A stretch of 64,000 nt of DNA from Atopsyche davidsoni (GCA_022113835.1 JAILWY010000006.1:9284501-9348500), one strand, 5' to 3'. Counted from the stretch's first letter, positions 1 to 20,640 are shown. A program made the numbers and translations. Notes: generated by a model from the sequence alone, not told the origin.

Positions 1-3000
1 ACCAGAGGTTCTAAAGTTATGTCTTTCTGTGTACGATTTATAATATAGGGAGTAGATAATAAAAAAAAGTATAGTTACATGAATAACGTTTATTCAGAAG
101 TATTAGAATACATGCTTTCCATATCGTAGGTAGATACATACACAGTGTTTTCTCTTATTTTGGATTTATAAAAATTGCTTGGGCAGGTATCTTAGCTTAC
201 AAATTCTAAAAAGTTCATAGATACATAACTGAAAGAAGGTTCTGTAAATTACAAGTCAAAGTGCCAAATCAAACCATATACGCTGAAAACCATTTCACAA
301 TATTATAATCACTTCTACTTTTGCAAAATAGTGGATATTGCTTTGTATAGAGAACCGACTTACACTACTTATATTGAATAGTGTGCCTCAATGATTATTG
401 ACTCTGTAATTACCTCATCTTACAACCTTACTAATATAATACGCTGATCGGTGAATGTACATCTAATATTTTTTGATTTTTACGAGTGAAGCAAATTTAA
501 TATTTAATCGTTTACAAAAATATTTTAAATATCCACAGCATTGACGGGTGATATACTAACCACCGAGTCGTATCAGTTATATTTATTTTGGCACTTTGAA
601 CATGTGGCCTATTATTTTGAAAATATTCTCTTATTCGTTGAGGTACATTTTAGATTCGCACAAAAATATTTGTGAATGTAGACTATAATTTAAAGTACAT
701 ACTGTGATTACACCTCTAGTAGTTTCCATAAGCTCTCATTTCAAAATGGGGCAATATTCATTCCCAAACCATTCACAGCCACGAAAATCTCATATTTTTC
801 ATTATTTCTCCAAACTCAAAGCATACGTACGTATGCTATTCGCTTTGCAAGTGTAAAGCAACTGGAATAAACGCTTTTTGCAATTCGTGAGATGAAAATC
901 GGTAAATTAGTACTCATTTGATTTAGAATGCTTGGAGACGCCGATTTGTTAATTTCTTGTTATATTAAATTATATATACTGCCAACAAGGTTATTTTTTT
1001 AAAAATGAAAGCAATATTATGAAGTAACGAGTCGCTCGACTTACTTTATTTGGTCAAATAATAAATAAAAGCGAGGTTGATTTTGAGCAAAAAGCAGTAG
1101 TAGCATGAAGAGATGTTTTAAGAGTTTTGAGTATGGTGCAATAATTGTGGGAAATTAACAACCTCACCTGGAGAGAAAGTTATCGTAAAGGTACTCTTTT
1201 AAATAAATGATAATTAATCCAATTGCCCTTATAAATACTTATTGAAATCTAAATCAATGGCCATTGTAATTATTTTATATAAATAAGTCTTTCGTGAGTA
1301 TTCTTTTCTTTTATAAATTACAAACCGGATGATTTCATTCTTACCATAATGACAGTGCAACGCCAATTAATACAATGCGTTATTAAATATTAAGAAAGAA
1401 GCATGAGAGTTAAGCGGCGATAGCTTGGTACACTATGTGATATTAATTTTATAAAGATAGAGTTCTTTTTTCTTGTGTTGGCCGCAGGAGTTCAATGGAC
1501 ATGACAATAGTTAGTAAATTTAAAAGTTCTTAGTGTTGCTATACAATACACCTACAATATCATAAATATACATTTACTTTTTAAGTAGGACCTAAGAAAG
1601 TGTATAGAATTAAATTCTCTTATATGGTTAAACATCGTGTGCATTTTTTTTCAAGTTTTATCTCAAAAAATGCAACGACTCGAATTGAACATGTTTCTTA
1701 AGTGATTAATGCATTAGCATAAAGAAAAAACCTTACAAATAAGAGATCTTCGCAGAAATAAAAATATTAGTTCTATTGCACTTTTGCTGGCATTATTTTC
1801 TCCAGATAAAAGTACCGCGGACATTTGATATTAAGTAAAACTCATGACGGATAAATACACATCAACTAATTCCTAGGAGAATTCTGACAAAAACGGTATT
1901 AGACATAAAACAAGGCACAACTGCAATCATATTATGTAAACGAACTTAATATTACATGTGCGTATATTTTCATATTCCTTACAGATAAAACAGATTGATA
2001 ATTTTCGAGAGAAATATTAAAACTAATAAAAGAGCTGCTATGCTCCTTCAGTACAATAGGTTTGGATTTAATTTAAAACAGGTAATCATACCCAGAGAAA
2101 CGTTACTGACGACGATACATTGATGATGAATGAATCACATGATTTGCATGCAAGTTTTGTCGGTTATTATAATCCAGTACAATATTACTATTAAAATTAT
2201 AAAAATATGTGCGTGAAAAAAATGATGACACAAACTTCACGGTGGTAAATACATTATTTTTTTATAAATGTCTTCCAAATTATATTTTATTTCAATGAAA
2301 ACATTTCAGCAATCAACTCAAAGTGGATTTCAATTGGCGGCCAACTTTAATTTGTCTAGTCATACTGGATTATTACCATATTATTAATGTTTGATATTCA
2401 TCAAATGCTTCATTGCATTTTTTTCCAATTTCTTATAGCACTTCTTTCAGAGGGATCGTTTTCGAACTCACTTAGCATTAGGTTTAGTGGACTCATTTAT
2501 TTTCTGGTATTTTCATTGCTTATATGCCTTGTTTTAGAATATAAATGTGTTTATTTATATTGTTGACTGTATAAAGGTCAAAATCAAAGCGAAAAGAGCA
2601 AAACTCACAGAGTCAGCACCAATTCCCTATGATATTTCTCAAAAAAAAAAATTTATAAAACACTGTTTAAATTAAGTGATTTTGGCTAAGAGATGATAAA
2701 AATTGCAATATTTTTTGATTAATCAAATGAAGCCACATTCACCGCAGCTCAAAAATATACGTAAGGGGTCTGGGTTGCACAGTATTTTTTCTTACTATCG
2801 ATGTGGGATGGAAGCTGCATTATCAGTGACATGCTTATTCTGCGCTTGGCAAAGCACGCCGTAAGTTTTCAGTCTCAAAATGCCTAGTTCCGCAAATTTC
2901 ACACTGCCCAACACACGTGTTTGCACATCGGACTGATGACATGTTCTGAAACTGTTCTATCGGTTTGACGTTCAGCTTCTCACTTGTCATGTTTCATCAG

Positions 3001-6000
3001 ACATTCCGCTTAGCCGGACGGCTGTCAAGTAAGCTGTATACTCACGGCAGATAGACTTTTAAATCGACGATCTTTAGCGCTCGATTTATATTCACAACCT
3101 CCTGTTTTTCTCCCTTATTTTTTTTTTTTGTAATATTTTCTCAGTGAGCTTTCGTGCCTTCGATCTCCTTTTTATTTTATCATATTTTTTTCTTGGTCCT
3201 TAGGTATTTTGAGTAATAATGTTAATAGCATTATTGACTGTCAAATAACTCAAAAATACCGCTTACCTTTTCAATGATACATTGCTTTTAAAAAATATAT
3301 ATTTTTATAGATCGCATGAAATCAAATTCAGTTATTCATATACGTTGTCAAAATTACTCTAAATAATAAGATCAATTGCGTTGTTGAGATAACTTAAAAT
3401 AAGAGGTGATTCCGCTTGCCCGATCTGCAGCAAATTATATGGTATGATAAAATAACAGAAGTAATTTAAAATAAAATTTCTATAGCCAAAAATATGAATA
3501 CATCGTATAATATCTTAGGTAAAGGCTTTAAAACATAAAAGTGTTGTCTTCAAAATTCATTTTGGATTTACATACATACATAAAATACAATTAGATCACA
3601 ATTAAAAAATTATCAACATAATACAGATATTATTTTTGAATAATAAATTGTCACGGAGCAATGGCAAATGCGCATTCAAAACTTTACTTTCCAAAAATAT
3701 ACAATCTGCAATGACTTACTGCTCTAGACTAACTCTACGGGTAGGTTCAAGGAAAACATACTCATAACATATTTACAAAATCGTAAATTAGAGTTCAGAC
3801 GAAACTAACTATTATCCTTACATTCTAGTAAACAAAAAAAAAATAATTAAAAAATGTATGCAGAGAGATATTGTCGTTACATCTTATCGATTCGTCATTA
3901 CTCTTTTAATTTCTGTATGTTTGCTGTACAAACAAACCGTAGGTGCAAGTAGAATGGGTAAATTCATTAAATCAATAATTCACAACAGCTGTCGTTGTCA
4001 AAAAGACACCTCAAATAGAAAAGCGTTGGTTAATAATACATTCAAATATTCTTTGTGTTTACACAATTAAAAAGTTTTTGTTTTGTTATGTACAGTACAG
4101 GAAATTTCATAACTCTTTTTTATTGTAAGGTTTGGTCATGTTTATAAAACTCTAGATAACAATAAAATCGCATCAATTTACATAGCCTGACATTCGAGTA
4201 ATCTACATTTTTATAATAAAAATACAGGACTCCCTAAATGATTTTCATCAACACAGCACACCTTTAAGGAATTTAACAACGTCCAAATGAATTAAATTAA
4301 TAAAAATATATTCAGCCATAAATTTTTTATTTATTTTAAAATTAAGTTTAAGTAATTTGATGGCTGATTTTTTTTGTTCAATAGGGAGCCTATAAATGTT
4401 AAAAGATTTAAAACAAATGTAAAAATTGTTAATAAGCATAAAAATAATTTTGTATAATATTAAAAGTGGTCATGCATATAAAGAAACAATTTAATATAAA
4501 ATTTTGGTAAAATTACTTAAATAACCAATGAACATTTCTAAAATTGTAAATCAAAAAGTGAAACAGTAAAAAACATATTCATTTCGTCAATAATTTCTAT
4601 GGATAATAAAAAATAACCTAAAATACCTCTTCAAAACAACAGATATTTAATATTCAAATAAAATATTATGTAAAAAAAAAACAATAATCATTTGATTAAA
4701 AGATAATAACTATAAATTCAACACACAAATCAATATCTCAAATTGTGATAGGCTTCATCTATATAAAGTAATATAAATGTGATAAATAATAATTTTGCAG
4801 AATTATTAGAATCCTAAGAAGCACTCGGATCTTTGGATCAACTACTGAATTTAATTTACTTTAAACTGAACAAAACTATGATAATTAAAGAGTTAATCAA
4901 GTTAAAAATAGGAAATCACTATGAAACGAACACTTGAGATCACCGCGAGACAGTAAAATTACATACGTAAGAAACAAATGGTAAAATTTGTACCACAATT
5001 AAAATAAAGCGATTGTTTATGCGTAATATGGCATTTTGTAGGGTTAAAATTAAAATGATCTTTGATATTTACTATAAAATAACATGATTAACGATTTAGA
5101 TACGATATTAGTATTGTTAAACAATTAAATTCAGTGTGTATTAGTGTCCTTTTTGCACATTTCACTGGGCTTCAACAATAACTATATTAATGTTCTACAT
5201 TTTAACATCACATTGATTTCTAATTTACTTATTTTTGATACAATGATTCATTTATACACTTTTTAATTATAAAAAACCAACTTTTACAAGACCACATTGA
5301 CCCAGCAAGCTTAAAAAAAAAAATAAAAAAACACATGTATCACATAAATGACAAATACAATTTAATCAATTTCAGTAGTAAAATATAGTTATGGCACCTT
5401 TCTAAGGAACATTTCTCTAACAAACCTAAAAGATGTAAACGTATACATTTATTATGCTACTTATCGGGCTTACTATTTTGAAATAGATAGGAGTGTAGTA
5501 CTTGGGGCCAATATGGTGCGATTGGAGTTATGTTTCTCTTATATTATTTGAAAGGGGACATTCATGTCACCAGACAAAATGCGAGACAACATTTAGTATA
5601 TTAAAAAACTTATAATTCAAACCGGACTGCCTACATTCAATACAATCATTATCAGCGTCCAGAAGACAGTCATTTGAAAAGCAGCAACGAAGAAGTCAAA
5701 TATGTCGATAGACATTTTATATTAAAGTATAAAAAAAACTATAATACTACATAACACAGAATAATTATGTCTGCACTTTAGCAACAAATCATTGAAAAAA
5801 ATAAGACACGGTAAATAACGATCAGGAGTATTACAAGTCGGTTTAGTTTTATAAGTAAAAGTTTGAATGTCAAATAACAATGAAACATTTAAATTAAATG
5901 TAAATGAAAAGATAATAAATCCATGTTTACAGAAATACTAAGAATATTCCGTAAAAAAAAACTTTGCAGATACCAGAGTCCATTGCCTACGACGCCTGGG

Positions 6001-7430
6001 GACTTGAAGTTACGTGGCATTGTGAGTGACGATTTCAACATTACGAGCTATCCTTAATTAAACATTATGGCTATTTATTATTATACGAATTGTGTGGCTT
6101 CTTTCAAGTAAATCCCACTGTAAATTGATTTCAAACACCGTAAATACATGCCGTCAGTGGCGACTACCATCCAATGGCGAAATATAAAAATATTTTAAAT
6201 GTATTTGTACCAAGTTGGTGATTAAAGTATGTAATGTCACGGTGTATCCACCGTGAGCGCGTGACCAGCAAGATATCAAACAAACTCTGTCACCCGCTCC
6301 ACTTCAGTGATCATTATCACATTTTTCCTTTGTAAGAATGCGTATTTAATAAAAATATTACTGATATATCATTTGGTTGAAGCGAAAGTATTCAATCCAC
6401 TCAAACGAGAATGGATAGTTTTTTTTTTTGCTGGTAATACTCGGATTATCGAAAATTCTAAATACACTCCAGTACGCGCGGCATCTTCAGGAGGGTGAGG
6501 CGTTAATAATTAGTGTATACTATGTCGTTACATTGGAAGTGGGCACGCCGCAGTGGGAGACAGTGGGTGGACATTGTGAGATCTTCCATAAAATATATCT
6601 AACTTACCAAGGTGAAGTAACAAAACAGAGAAAAACCTCAGATATAAATGAATAATACATTCTCTATCCCCCAAGGGGCTATATTCAACATGCCGATATA
6701 CATATCAATATTTCCATACCGTAAACCTAATTCTCAATTTATTCAACATCAGCCAATTAATCAAAATAAATTCATAATTTTCTACCAATAGTTAGACAAT
6801 TTGTTGAATATTTAAAAGGTTTTTTGATTACAGCTAATTGCATCCTTGCAAATCAGATGTTTGCATTATATTACATACAATTTGTATTATTTTATATCAT
6901 TCCGTCAAACCTAAGCTTTTTAAGACAAAATACTATTCTCGGGCACAGAATGTCCATTCTCAATGTCCAATCACTCCCTTTGTAAACAAAACTCCGAGCG
7001 CTCGTCGGCGCGTTGCCGGTCGAGATTTAACACTCCCATGAAAACGCTTTTTGATAAAAGCTCAATCACATTTCATTTCACATTGCCTATCTATCCTTAC
7101 AGAACAAAAGAAGAATTGCATAAACCGCATTAAAATTAATCAATTTACCGTGAGCACTCTGTCTTCCAGTGGGATTATTTTACATCACACAGCGGGCCAG
7201 ACAAAATGGCAGACTATCAGATCAAAAAAACCTCAAAAACTCCAAAACATCATCCCTCCTATCTAGCTGTGTTATTAAGAACCAACGCATAAGTCATTTG
7301 TATAAATATTCCATATGAATTCACAACTTCGACAGTGGCATTGAAATCAAATCGCAGAATACCAACGATTTTATAAAATGACTTAGTCTTTAGTTAAAAT
7401 TAACAAGCACAACATTAATAAAATAGGCCA
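1..7430. other. AT-rich intergenic DNA downstream of Medea
   Basis: No supported gene is seen here. The open frames at 3858-4070, 4248-4439 and 6307-7266 have low-complexity, AT-driven composition and no recognisable motif. The part nearest Medea may hold its 3' UTR: the first canonical minus-strand AATAAA I find below the stop codon is at about 6738-6743, which would imply a UTR of about 1 kb. That is inferred from the hexamer alone. A somewhat GC-richer patch at about 2860-3060 has no open frame that I recognise. Confidence 0.5.
6237..6256. repeat. Perfect 8-bp inverted repeat (hairpin)
   Basis: TCACGGTG is followed by a 4-nt loop, TATC, and then CACCGTGA. It lies in a slightly GC-richer patch of intergenic DNA. 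It could be a dyad protein-binding site or an element end; nothing nearby decides between them. Confidence 0.5.
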
Positions 7431-7751
7431 CAGATTTTGCCAGCTGTTATAGGACAGTTTGACAAGAGCTGTGCAGCTTCGCTTATGTTTGCACCGTTGT
7501 CAAACCATTGGACGGCAGACTGCAAAGCCTGCAGCCAGATCGAGGGATTTGAAATGAAAGTGTGGCCAGTGATCATATGTGTCTTGTATAAGACTGCCCG
7601 ACTCCGAAAATCAATTAAAAAAAATAATTGAAAAAGATCTGTAATTGCCCGAAATAAATGCCGAGTTGAACGATCCGACTCGCGCGCTCTTTATAAAAGC
7701 ACGCGTTTATCTTTCGGGTCTAGTGGTGTCTCAAAAGAAGCCTAACAGTTC

Positions 7752-13720
<5,969 letters not shown>

Positions 13721-14244
13721 CACAAATATCAATCGGTTATCGTCGATGGCATTTTCGCTCGGCGAGTTCACATCCGGAGATTTATGTTCGTGCCGTGCAA
13801 ACAATAAAGCGAAAATCGAGGAATATAAAAATGACCGCTGATCGTGGCAGTCATTTGGTTTAACTTGATGATATACGTATTTTTGGGGACAGAAACAACG
13901 CTCGTGAGGAAAATGGCAAGGAGAATAGAGAATAGCACTACGACGTGAAGCTAGCTGCATTCCTGTTTGCAGTGCTACCAAAAAAAAAAAAATCTGCACA
14001 AGCAGAGCCAACTAAAATAAACGCCTATGTTTTATAAAAATGCAAAGCACCCATCACACCGGCTGTGCCTTTGAACTGCAACAGGAGCTCTTCTTTTGCA
14101 TATCGACGGAAAAAAAAATACGGACTGACATTTTTAAGTGGGCGCCAATTGATAAGCTTAACTTGCTAACCGGCATTTAACATCGGCCCAGCGCTGCAGC
14201 AGCAGTGCGAAATAGCTTTCTGTCAGCTCAGCAGTGAATCAAAA

Positions 14245-17200
14245 ATGGACAGGAACGGCGAAGAGTTTTTAGAGTCTGTGCTGTCAATTTTGAAGGAGGC
14301 AGGAGTTTACGGATGTAAAAAAGATACAGTTTCTGTTGTGACTTTCGAGCATCCGCTGAAGCTCCAGGTATAAAAATATTATAAATTTTTAAATATTTTG
14401 TCCAGACACTTTGAATCATTGGCTTATTGAATTATTCAATTGATCAAGGTTTGATTGTTTGTAGGATATTCTGAAAGTTTCTTTGCTAAATTCGATAGAA
14501 GGGACATCTGATGATGAGCTGAAGGAAATATGTGCGGCTATGGTGGAGTACAGTGTCAAGACTGGACATCGAAATTTCCACAATCAGCTTTATGCAGGGG
14601 TCGATAATTACGCTTTAGCTGGCGCTTGGATAACCGAAGCTCTTAACACGAGCCAGTAAGATATTTTGTAAATTAATAAATAAATAAACAGACGTTTTTA
14701 TAGAATTAACAGTAAAATAAGTATGTCACAACACTTACGCCCGAGTTCTGAAAGACACGTTAAAATAAACAATGATTATCAAATTTACTTTGAATATTTC
14801 TTCTCACCGTTTTGCTTAATAACTACGAGTGGTTTTATCGATTGAAAAAATATTTTTAATTGTTTAATAAAAATTGCAGATTGTTAATTTCATTCAACTC
14901 GTGCGATGCATTTGATCGATTTTTTAGAACTTGAACTTTAACTTTTAACAGTATAAACCATCTTGTTTAGATAGCTGTGAATAATTTATAGATTATTTAA
15001 TTGTAATGAATGTATAAATCATGCATAATTAAACAACTCTCTACTTCATGCATGATGTCATTCAATTGCCTGCAAATAATTTCATCGTGAATCATTAATC
15101 TTTTGTGGGTATATAAACCAAATTCGTAGGCATCTGATATTTCTGTCTGACTATTTTTTTACTGCCTCTGAAAGCTTTCATCTTGTTGCAACTAGGAGTT
15201 TTATTTATACAGAATATTTATATAAAAACAAATATTCTAATGATCCTAGTAATTTAACCTTTGTTCAATTGCTTTGATCTCCAGCTCTTCGCAACGATAA
15301 GAACCATAATTGGCATTATTAACGCGCGAATATAAATTATTATAATTATTTATTGACAGTATAATATAAATTATGCTTCAAGGAAATGATGCGTAGAGTA
15401 ATGAACTGCCACTGCAGAATTTGCAAAGGTCGATGACTCGATGCCAACAATGCTCGCATAAATTATTTATCTAATAAAAGCACATGCATGCGTAAAATAA
15501 AACCGTACGAATTAAAAAATATTTTTATTTAATTTTAATTTTTAATAAGTGTCGTTTGGGACAGTCTCCCCTTCCCCCCCCCTGCCATGATAGGTACGTT
15601 ACTGTAAATATATACAGCGTGTACCAATAACATGCGTTCGGCAGGTACACGTTCGAAGTGGCTCCTGCCTTCACCCTCGCCGAGCTGGCGATCGTCCATA
15701 AGGCTGCCCGTCTCTTCGGGCTCGGAGACCAAGCCGACGGCATCTTCTGTTCAGGGGGGAGCCTGTCCAACATGTACGCCCTGGTGGCCGCCCGGTACCG
15801 CGCTTTCCCCCAGGTCAAGAGCCAGGGCGTGGCGGCGCTCCCCAGGCTGGCTGCGCTCACCTCCCAGGACGTAAGTTACTGCTCGCCAACACCAGTGCTT
15901 TTCAATCTGTGGGTCGCGATGCCTTACTCGGGAGGTCGCGGGTAAAAGAAAAAGACAATTGCTTGCAGGCCCTACTCTAAAATCACTGACATAGTGGTTA
16001 CCAGATTCTTTAACTTGCAGAGGGATCGCGTATTCAAAAAGGTTGAAAAACACTGCTCTAGACGATTAAAACAGGTGTTTTTGGCGGTTCGTATTTACTT
16101 CAATGCAATCCATGCTTATTTGAACGAAAACGATAATGACTGTGTGAATTCTTCGTCAACTAAATGCTTACAATGTCAAATAAAAAAAACGTACTTTTCT
16201 GTTGTTATGTCTATCCATTCTCAAGTATGATTGATTCAGATAATCACAAAGCACGTGTATTTCTAGGCACATTACTCCCTGCAGAAAGGCGCCCACTGGC
16301 TGGGCATGGGAACAGACCACCTCCTGAAGGTCCCCACTGACGAGAGAGGGTGCATGAAGCCGCAGGAGCTGCGGACGATGCTGAAGGATGCCCAGCTCAA
16401 GGGTCTGGTGCCGATATTAGTCAACGCCACTGCTGGTACCACCGTGCTGGGGGCGTGCGACCCCTTCGATGAGATCGCAGATATCTGCCAAGAGTTTGGA
16501 GTTTGGATGCACGTTGATGTAAGTAAACATTTTTTTTCGTAAAAGCTTACTATATACATATAAAATAAATACAATAATGCATTGTTTGCGACTCTGAGCT
16601 ATTTAATAAAAAATAATTTGAACCTTGTTTAGTGTGTATACAATAATTAAGAAATCGATTTACACACGAACCGACATGAAACATTCTATACAAAAATGAG
16701 ATACTAAAGATTTTTCGTCGTTTCACGCGTGAATTGATTGCCTAAATATTGCATAATTTAATCTCATTTGTACTGCATATCAAATATTTTTTTATTTAAA
16801 CAAGCCTATGTAAGAAATAAGGTAATTCAACATATATGTCTTTTTTAGATTTGCATAATGCGAAGGTTAAATACTATGTTATTAGTAATTCACGAATATT
16901 CTCTCCTTCATTTTACTATGCTTGATTGATTAGATACCTAACCTAACCTAACATACAAGCCTTTATGCAAAAATAGGTCAATTCACCGTAATTTTTTTAC
17001 TACGAATCGGGGACAGGAGTGTCATAGAGTTCTTCAGTTCTAAAGGTCGCTGACTTGTGGAAAACGAGGTGATGGTGACCATGCATTTATTAAAAGTTTG
17101 TTAATGTAAATAAATTTAATGCAAGTAAATTACCATGGGTTTAAGATAACCTTGTATACACTTTTAATAGGTTTTAAAATATTCATTGAAATTACTTTTG

Positions 17201-19927
17201 TTTCTCAGGCAGATTTATTTATTTACCATACAACAATCTAATGAACCACCACAAGCTATGAGGTATAGTTATTTTAAAAAATAATTATAAAAAAAATTAC
17301 ATACCAGCTTTTGACTCTGCGACTAAGATATAAGTATTACTTTTCTGGCTCAATTAGATACGTAACCAAGTTTCCTTTTTAGGAAATTAGTGTAACATAA
17401 AATGAATACCAAGGTTTTGTGTGAGTAAGACATTTCCAAGGCTATAACATGCTTAGAAGTCGCAAATATTTAATTATAAAATAACTAATTAAATATACTT
17501 AAAAGCAAAAAAACCTAGACACCCTTAATTATTTAAAAATAATCATACATAGAGAGATTTCTAAGGCTTGAAAAATAAAATAGCAATTTGACTGTATTTA
17601 CTGATTTTTTTCTTTATTTTTTGACGCAAGTTAGCAAGTAGAGAAACGGTTTTTTATGAACTGTTACGTATAGCTTTTATAAGTAATGACTTCAGCTTAT
17701 AAAGTGCTCTTTTCAAATGAATTATTAAGCAGGTACTTCTTGATTACACTCGTGGTATCGATTATTTACCCCATGAAACCCACATTGGGCATGTCTTTCT
17801 CAATATTCGGTACACTTTACATTAGAGACTATTTTTACAAATATGCGGGCGGATGTGCTATTGATTGGTTTTTACAGTTAAGCCAGGTAGCCTTATCACA
17901 TTAGTAACAAGTAACATGCACCAAATTATTTAAACACATAAAAGTTAAATTACCAAATACGTAACTGACTAGAGTAAGTTTACAATATTTCAATAAAAAA
18001 AAAGCTCGTTTACGCGATCAGTCACTTTTACCTGCAAGCTTTTGTAACTTTTTTTATACGAAATCGTGTCATTTCATTTATTTAATTGTCACTTTATTTT
18101 TCGATACTTAAAATTGATTTTTTTACAATAGATTAAAAAAATCATAAATTATATAAAAAACATTTTTTTAATCTTTGATAAACGTCCTCTTTCAAAGTAA
18201 AAATAAAGTCTTGAAGATGTTGAAAAATTAGATAAAATGACGACTTTTCATAACCAAAGTTTGTTAAAGTTTTTTTTTTTTAATTTTTAAACTCATACTA
18301 TGCGATAGGTTTATATAAAAAAATTAAATTTAAATAAAAAAAAGGACTCCTAAATGCTTAGGTTTCTTGGACCGTCCAAAATACCCAAACATCACTTGGG
18401 AAAATACATTTTTCTCACATTAAAAGCAAATTTACAAGAAATAAAATATTTCTTTGTATAGAAAAAGGATTATATCTAACTTTTTGCATTAATTTTTTTT
18501 TCAAAAACATGGATTATGAAAAGAGGGCCTTCAAAACTGCTCGCATTTTTAATACTTGTAAAATAAAAGTAAACGTACTTACAGGAATAATTTTCACTTG
18601 ATTTTTATTAAGATTTTAGTGAACAATGATCAACTAGTCGTGGAATACTAAAAATATATTTTATATTATATTAATCAAACATTATTTTCAAGTAAATGTT
18701 ATAATATGCTTGACAGTGTTTTTAGCAATCTGTGTGACGAATTTTACAGCTAATCGTTTTAGTTACTATTAAATAATAATGCTTTTTTTATAGACGCAAA
18801 ATTAAGAATGCCAAGCACAAATTACAAGGGATTAAATAGATAATGCTAGCTTGATGTGTAAAAATAATTTATGGGAATGAAACTCAGACATAGTGTACAC
18901 TTTTAATTTAGTAAATAGTCTACGTATGGTTCCTAAATTAGAGTATTGAGTTACTCTATAAACAAACACTTCCTATTTATGTAAAAATATTTTAATAAGT
19001 GACTGTATAGCATATATATTTGCTTTCAGGCATGCTGGGGCGGAAGTTTAATGCTGTCAGATAAATACAAAGGGGTTTTAAAAGGAATTGAAAGGTAATT
19101 CATTTATAGTAATGGCGATAAGTTTATTTTGACTTGTAAGTTTGTTTATATGTATAATTTTTATTTTAGGGCCGACTCCGTGTCGTGGAATCCTCACAAG
19201 ATGCTGGGAGCTCCTCTCCAGTGTTCCTTGGTTCTCACCAGGCACAAGGGAATCCTCCACGAAGCCAACAGCGTGTGTGCCAACTACCTTTTCCAGCAGG
19301 ATAAATTCTACGACGTGTCCTACGACACTGGAGACAAAAGCGTCCAATGTGGAAGAAAGGTGCGATTTTTACTAAAAATATTTATTTTGTTTTACTGCGT
19401 GTTAAAGTAAATTACGCATTTAATTTTATAGGTTGACGCTTTTAAGTTGTGGCTGATGTGGCGAGCCCGCGGGGACAGAGGCCTCGAGTCCCTCGTAGAC
19501 AAGGCGATGGGGAATGCGGAGTACTTTAAAAAAAAAATTACGGGACGGCCGGGATTCGAACTCGTCATCACGGAGACGCAATGCACGAACGTCTGCTTTT
19601 GGTATATTCCCCTTTCAATGAGAGACCGGGAAAGAAATGGGGTCTGGTGGGAAGAGATGCACAAGGTAAAGGAATCGAGCGATTCTTTGTCTTCTTTCCA
19701 ATTCGAAGAGATATTTAGTATTTTATTTTTTTCAGGTTGCGCCTAAAATGAAAGAAATTATGATTCTGTCCGGGAGCTTGATGATTGGATATACGCCGTT
19801 GGATCACAAAGGGTTGAAGAATTTCTTCAGGGTTGTGGTGACATGCCACCCCCCTGCTGAGCACAAGGATATGGACTACATAATCAACGAAATAGAGAAA
19901 GCTGGAGAAGAAATCGACATCAACTGA
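14245..19927 (+). CDS. Acidic amino-acid decarboxylase of the Csad/ADC group (PLP-dependent), 8 exons, 490 aa
   Basis: Group II PLP decarboxylase, a cytosolic enzyme that decarboxylates cysteine sulfinate (to hypotaurine) and/or aspartate (to beta-alanine). Exons: 14245-14367, 14465-14655, 15645-15870, 16267-16518, 19030-19094, 19170-19359, 19432-19665, 19736-19927 (TGA). The junctions are GT-AG, phases are consistent, and the length matches human CSAD (493 aa). Seen: [15 protein letters not shown] near the active site, the [15 protein letters not shown] and HVDACWGG cofactor segments (Asp264), the PLP lysine in [10 protein letters not shown] (Lys296, codon 19198-19200), [22 protein letters not shown], and FFRVVV at the end. 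It lacks the long N-terminal extension of GAD. The substrate cannot be fixed by eye, so ADC (Drosophila black-like) versus CSAD is left open. Introns 2 (about 1 kb) and 4 (about 2.5 kb) are large; the rest are short. Confidence 0.95.
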
Positions 19928-20077
19928 GAAAATATTTTCATCAAATATATATATCAGATTACATAAATATTATTAAAAGAAGTATATTTAAGATTATAGC
20001 ATATATTTTATTAAATAATTTTATAATAACAGGTTTATTTTCGTTTTATAAAATATATTGACGATCTTAGTATACAG

Positions 20078-20083
20078 AATAAA
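20078..20083 (+). terminator. Poly(A) signal candidate of the decarboxylase gene
   Basis: AATAAA followed by an A-run, 150 bp after the stop codon and the first canonical hexamer on this strand after the CDS. The same A-run, read on the minus strand, is a T-run just past the end of the tRNA-Val gene and could serve as a backup pol III terminator. Confidence 0.45.
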
Positions 20084-20101
20084 AAAAAATGTATCAAAAA
20101 A

Positions 20102-20174
20102 TGGTTCCGGCCGGGATCGAACCGGCGACCTTCTGCGTGTAAAGCAGACGTGATAACCGCTACACTACGGAACC
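20102..20174 (-). tRNA. tRNA-Val(TAC)
   Basis: A 73-nt cloverleaf without intron. The acceptor stem GGTTCCG pairs with CGGAACC, followed by discriminator A. The A box reads TAGTGTAGCGG and the B box GGTTCGATCCC. The anticodon stem CTGCT/AGCAG holds a loop with TAC. A T6 run follows the 3' end directly and serves as pol III terminator. Confidence 0.95.
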
Positions 20175-20481
20175 CGTTGTGAAAATGCAAATTTTCACCA
20201 TACATAAATTTTCACACATTTATGCCTTAAATAAGTTATGAAATTGAACACTATTACCGTAAAAATCAAACAATTAACAAGAAAAACTAGTAAGAACAAA
20301 ATATATTTTTATTGTATTACACATTATATAATTTAATATATTTTACTTTAATAACTTTTAATTGCTGAAATGATATTTTTTCGGAAATACGTGTTGTACG
20401 ACATACATATATCTATTTTTGTATTTATTTCTGGAGTGACATTTAGGAGCCCGACTGTTCCACAACTCGCCACGTCTTCAA

Positions 20482-20565
20482 GTCAGGATGGCCGAGCGGT
20501 CTAAGGCGCTGCGTTCAGGTCGCAGTCTTCTTCTGAAGGCGTGGGTTCGAATCCCACTTCTGACA
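20482..20565 (+). tRNA. tRNA-Leu(CAG)
   Basis: An 84-nt tRNA with the long variable arm typical of Leu. Acceptor stem GTCAGGA/TTCTGAC, discriminator A. The A box is TGGCCGAGCGG and the B box GGTTCGAATCC. The anticodon arm CTGCG-TTCAGGT-CGCAG gives anticodon CAG. T-rich terminator sequence follows within 10 nt. Confidence 0.95.
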
Positions 20566-20640
20566 AATATTTTTATATTTTTTTCTAAATAATAATAAAC
20601 CTCTATTTAAAGCAAAAAAACCCAAGTAATTATGAAATCG

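Noticed and set aside
7688..7700. TATAAAA on the plus strand before the Medea 3' end
   Set aside because: No downstream gene on the plus strand; TATA-like strings are frequent in AT-rich DNA.
15751..16053. Minus-strand frames over decarboxylase exons 3 and 4
   Set aside because: Antisense shadows of GC-rich coding exons.
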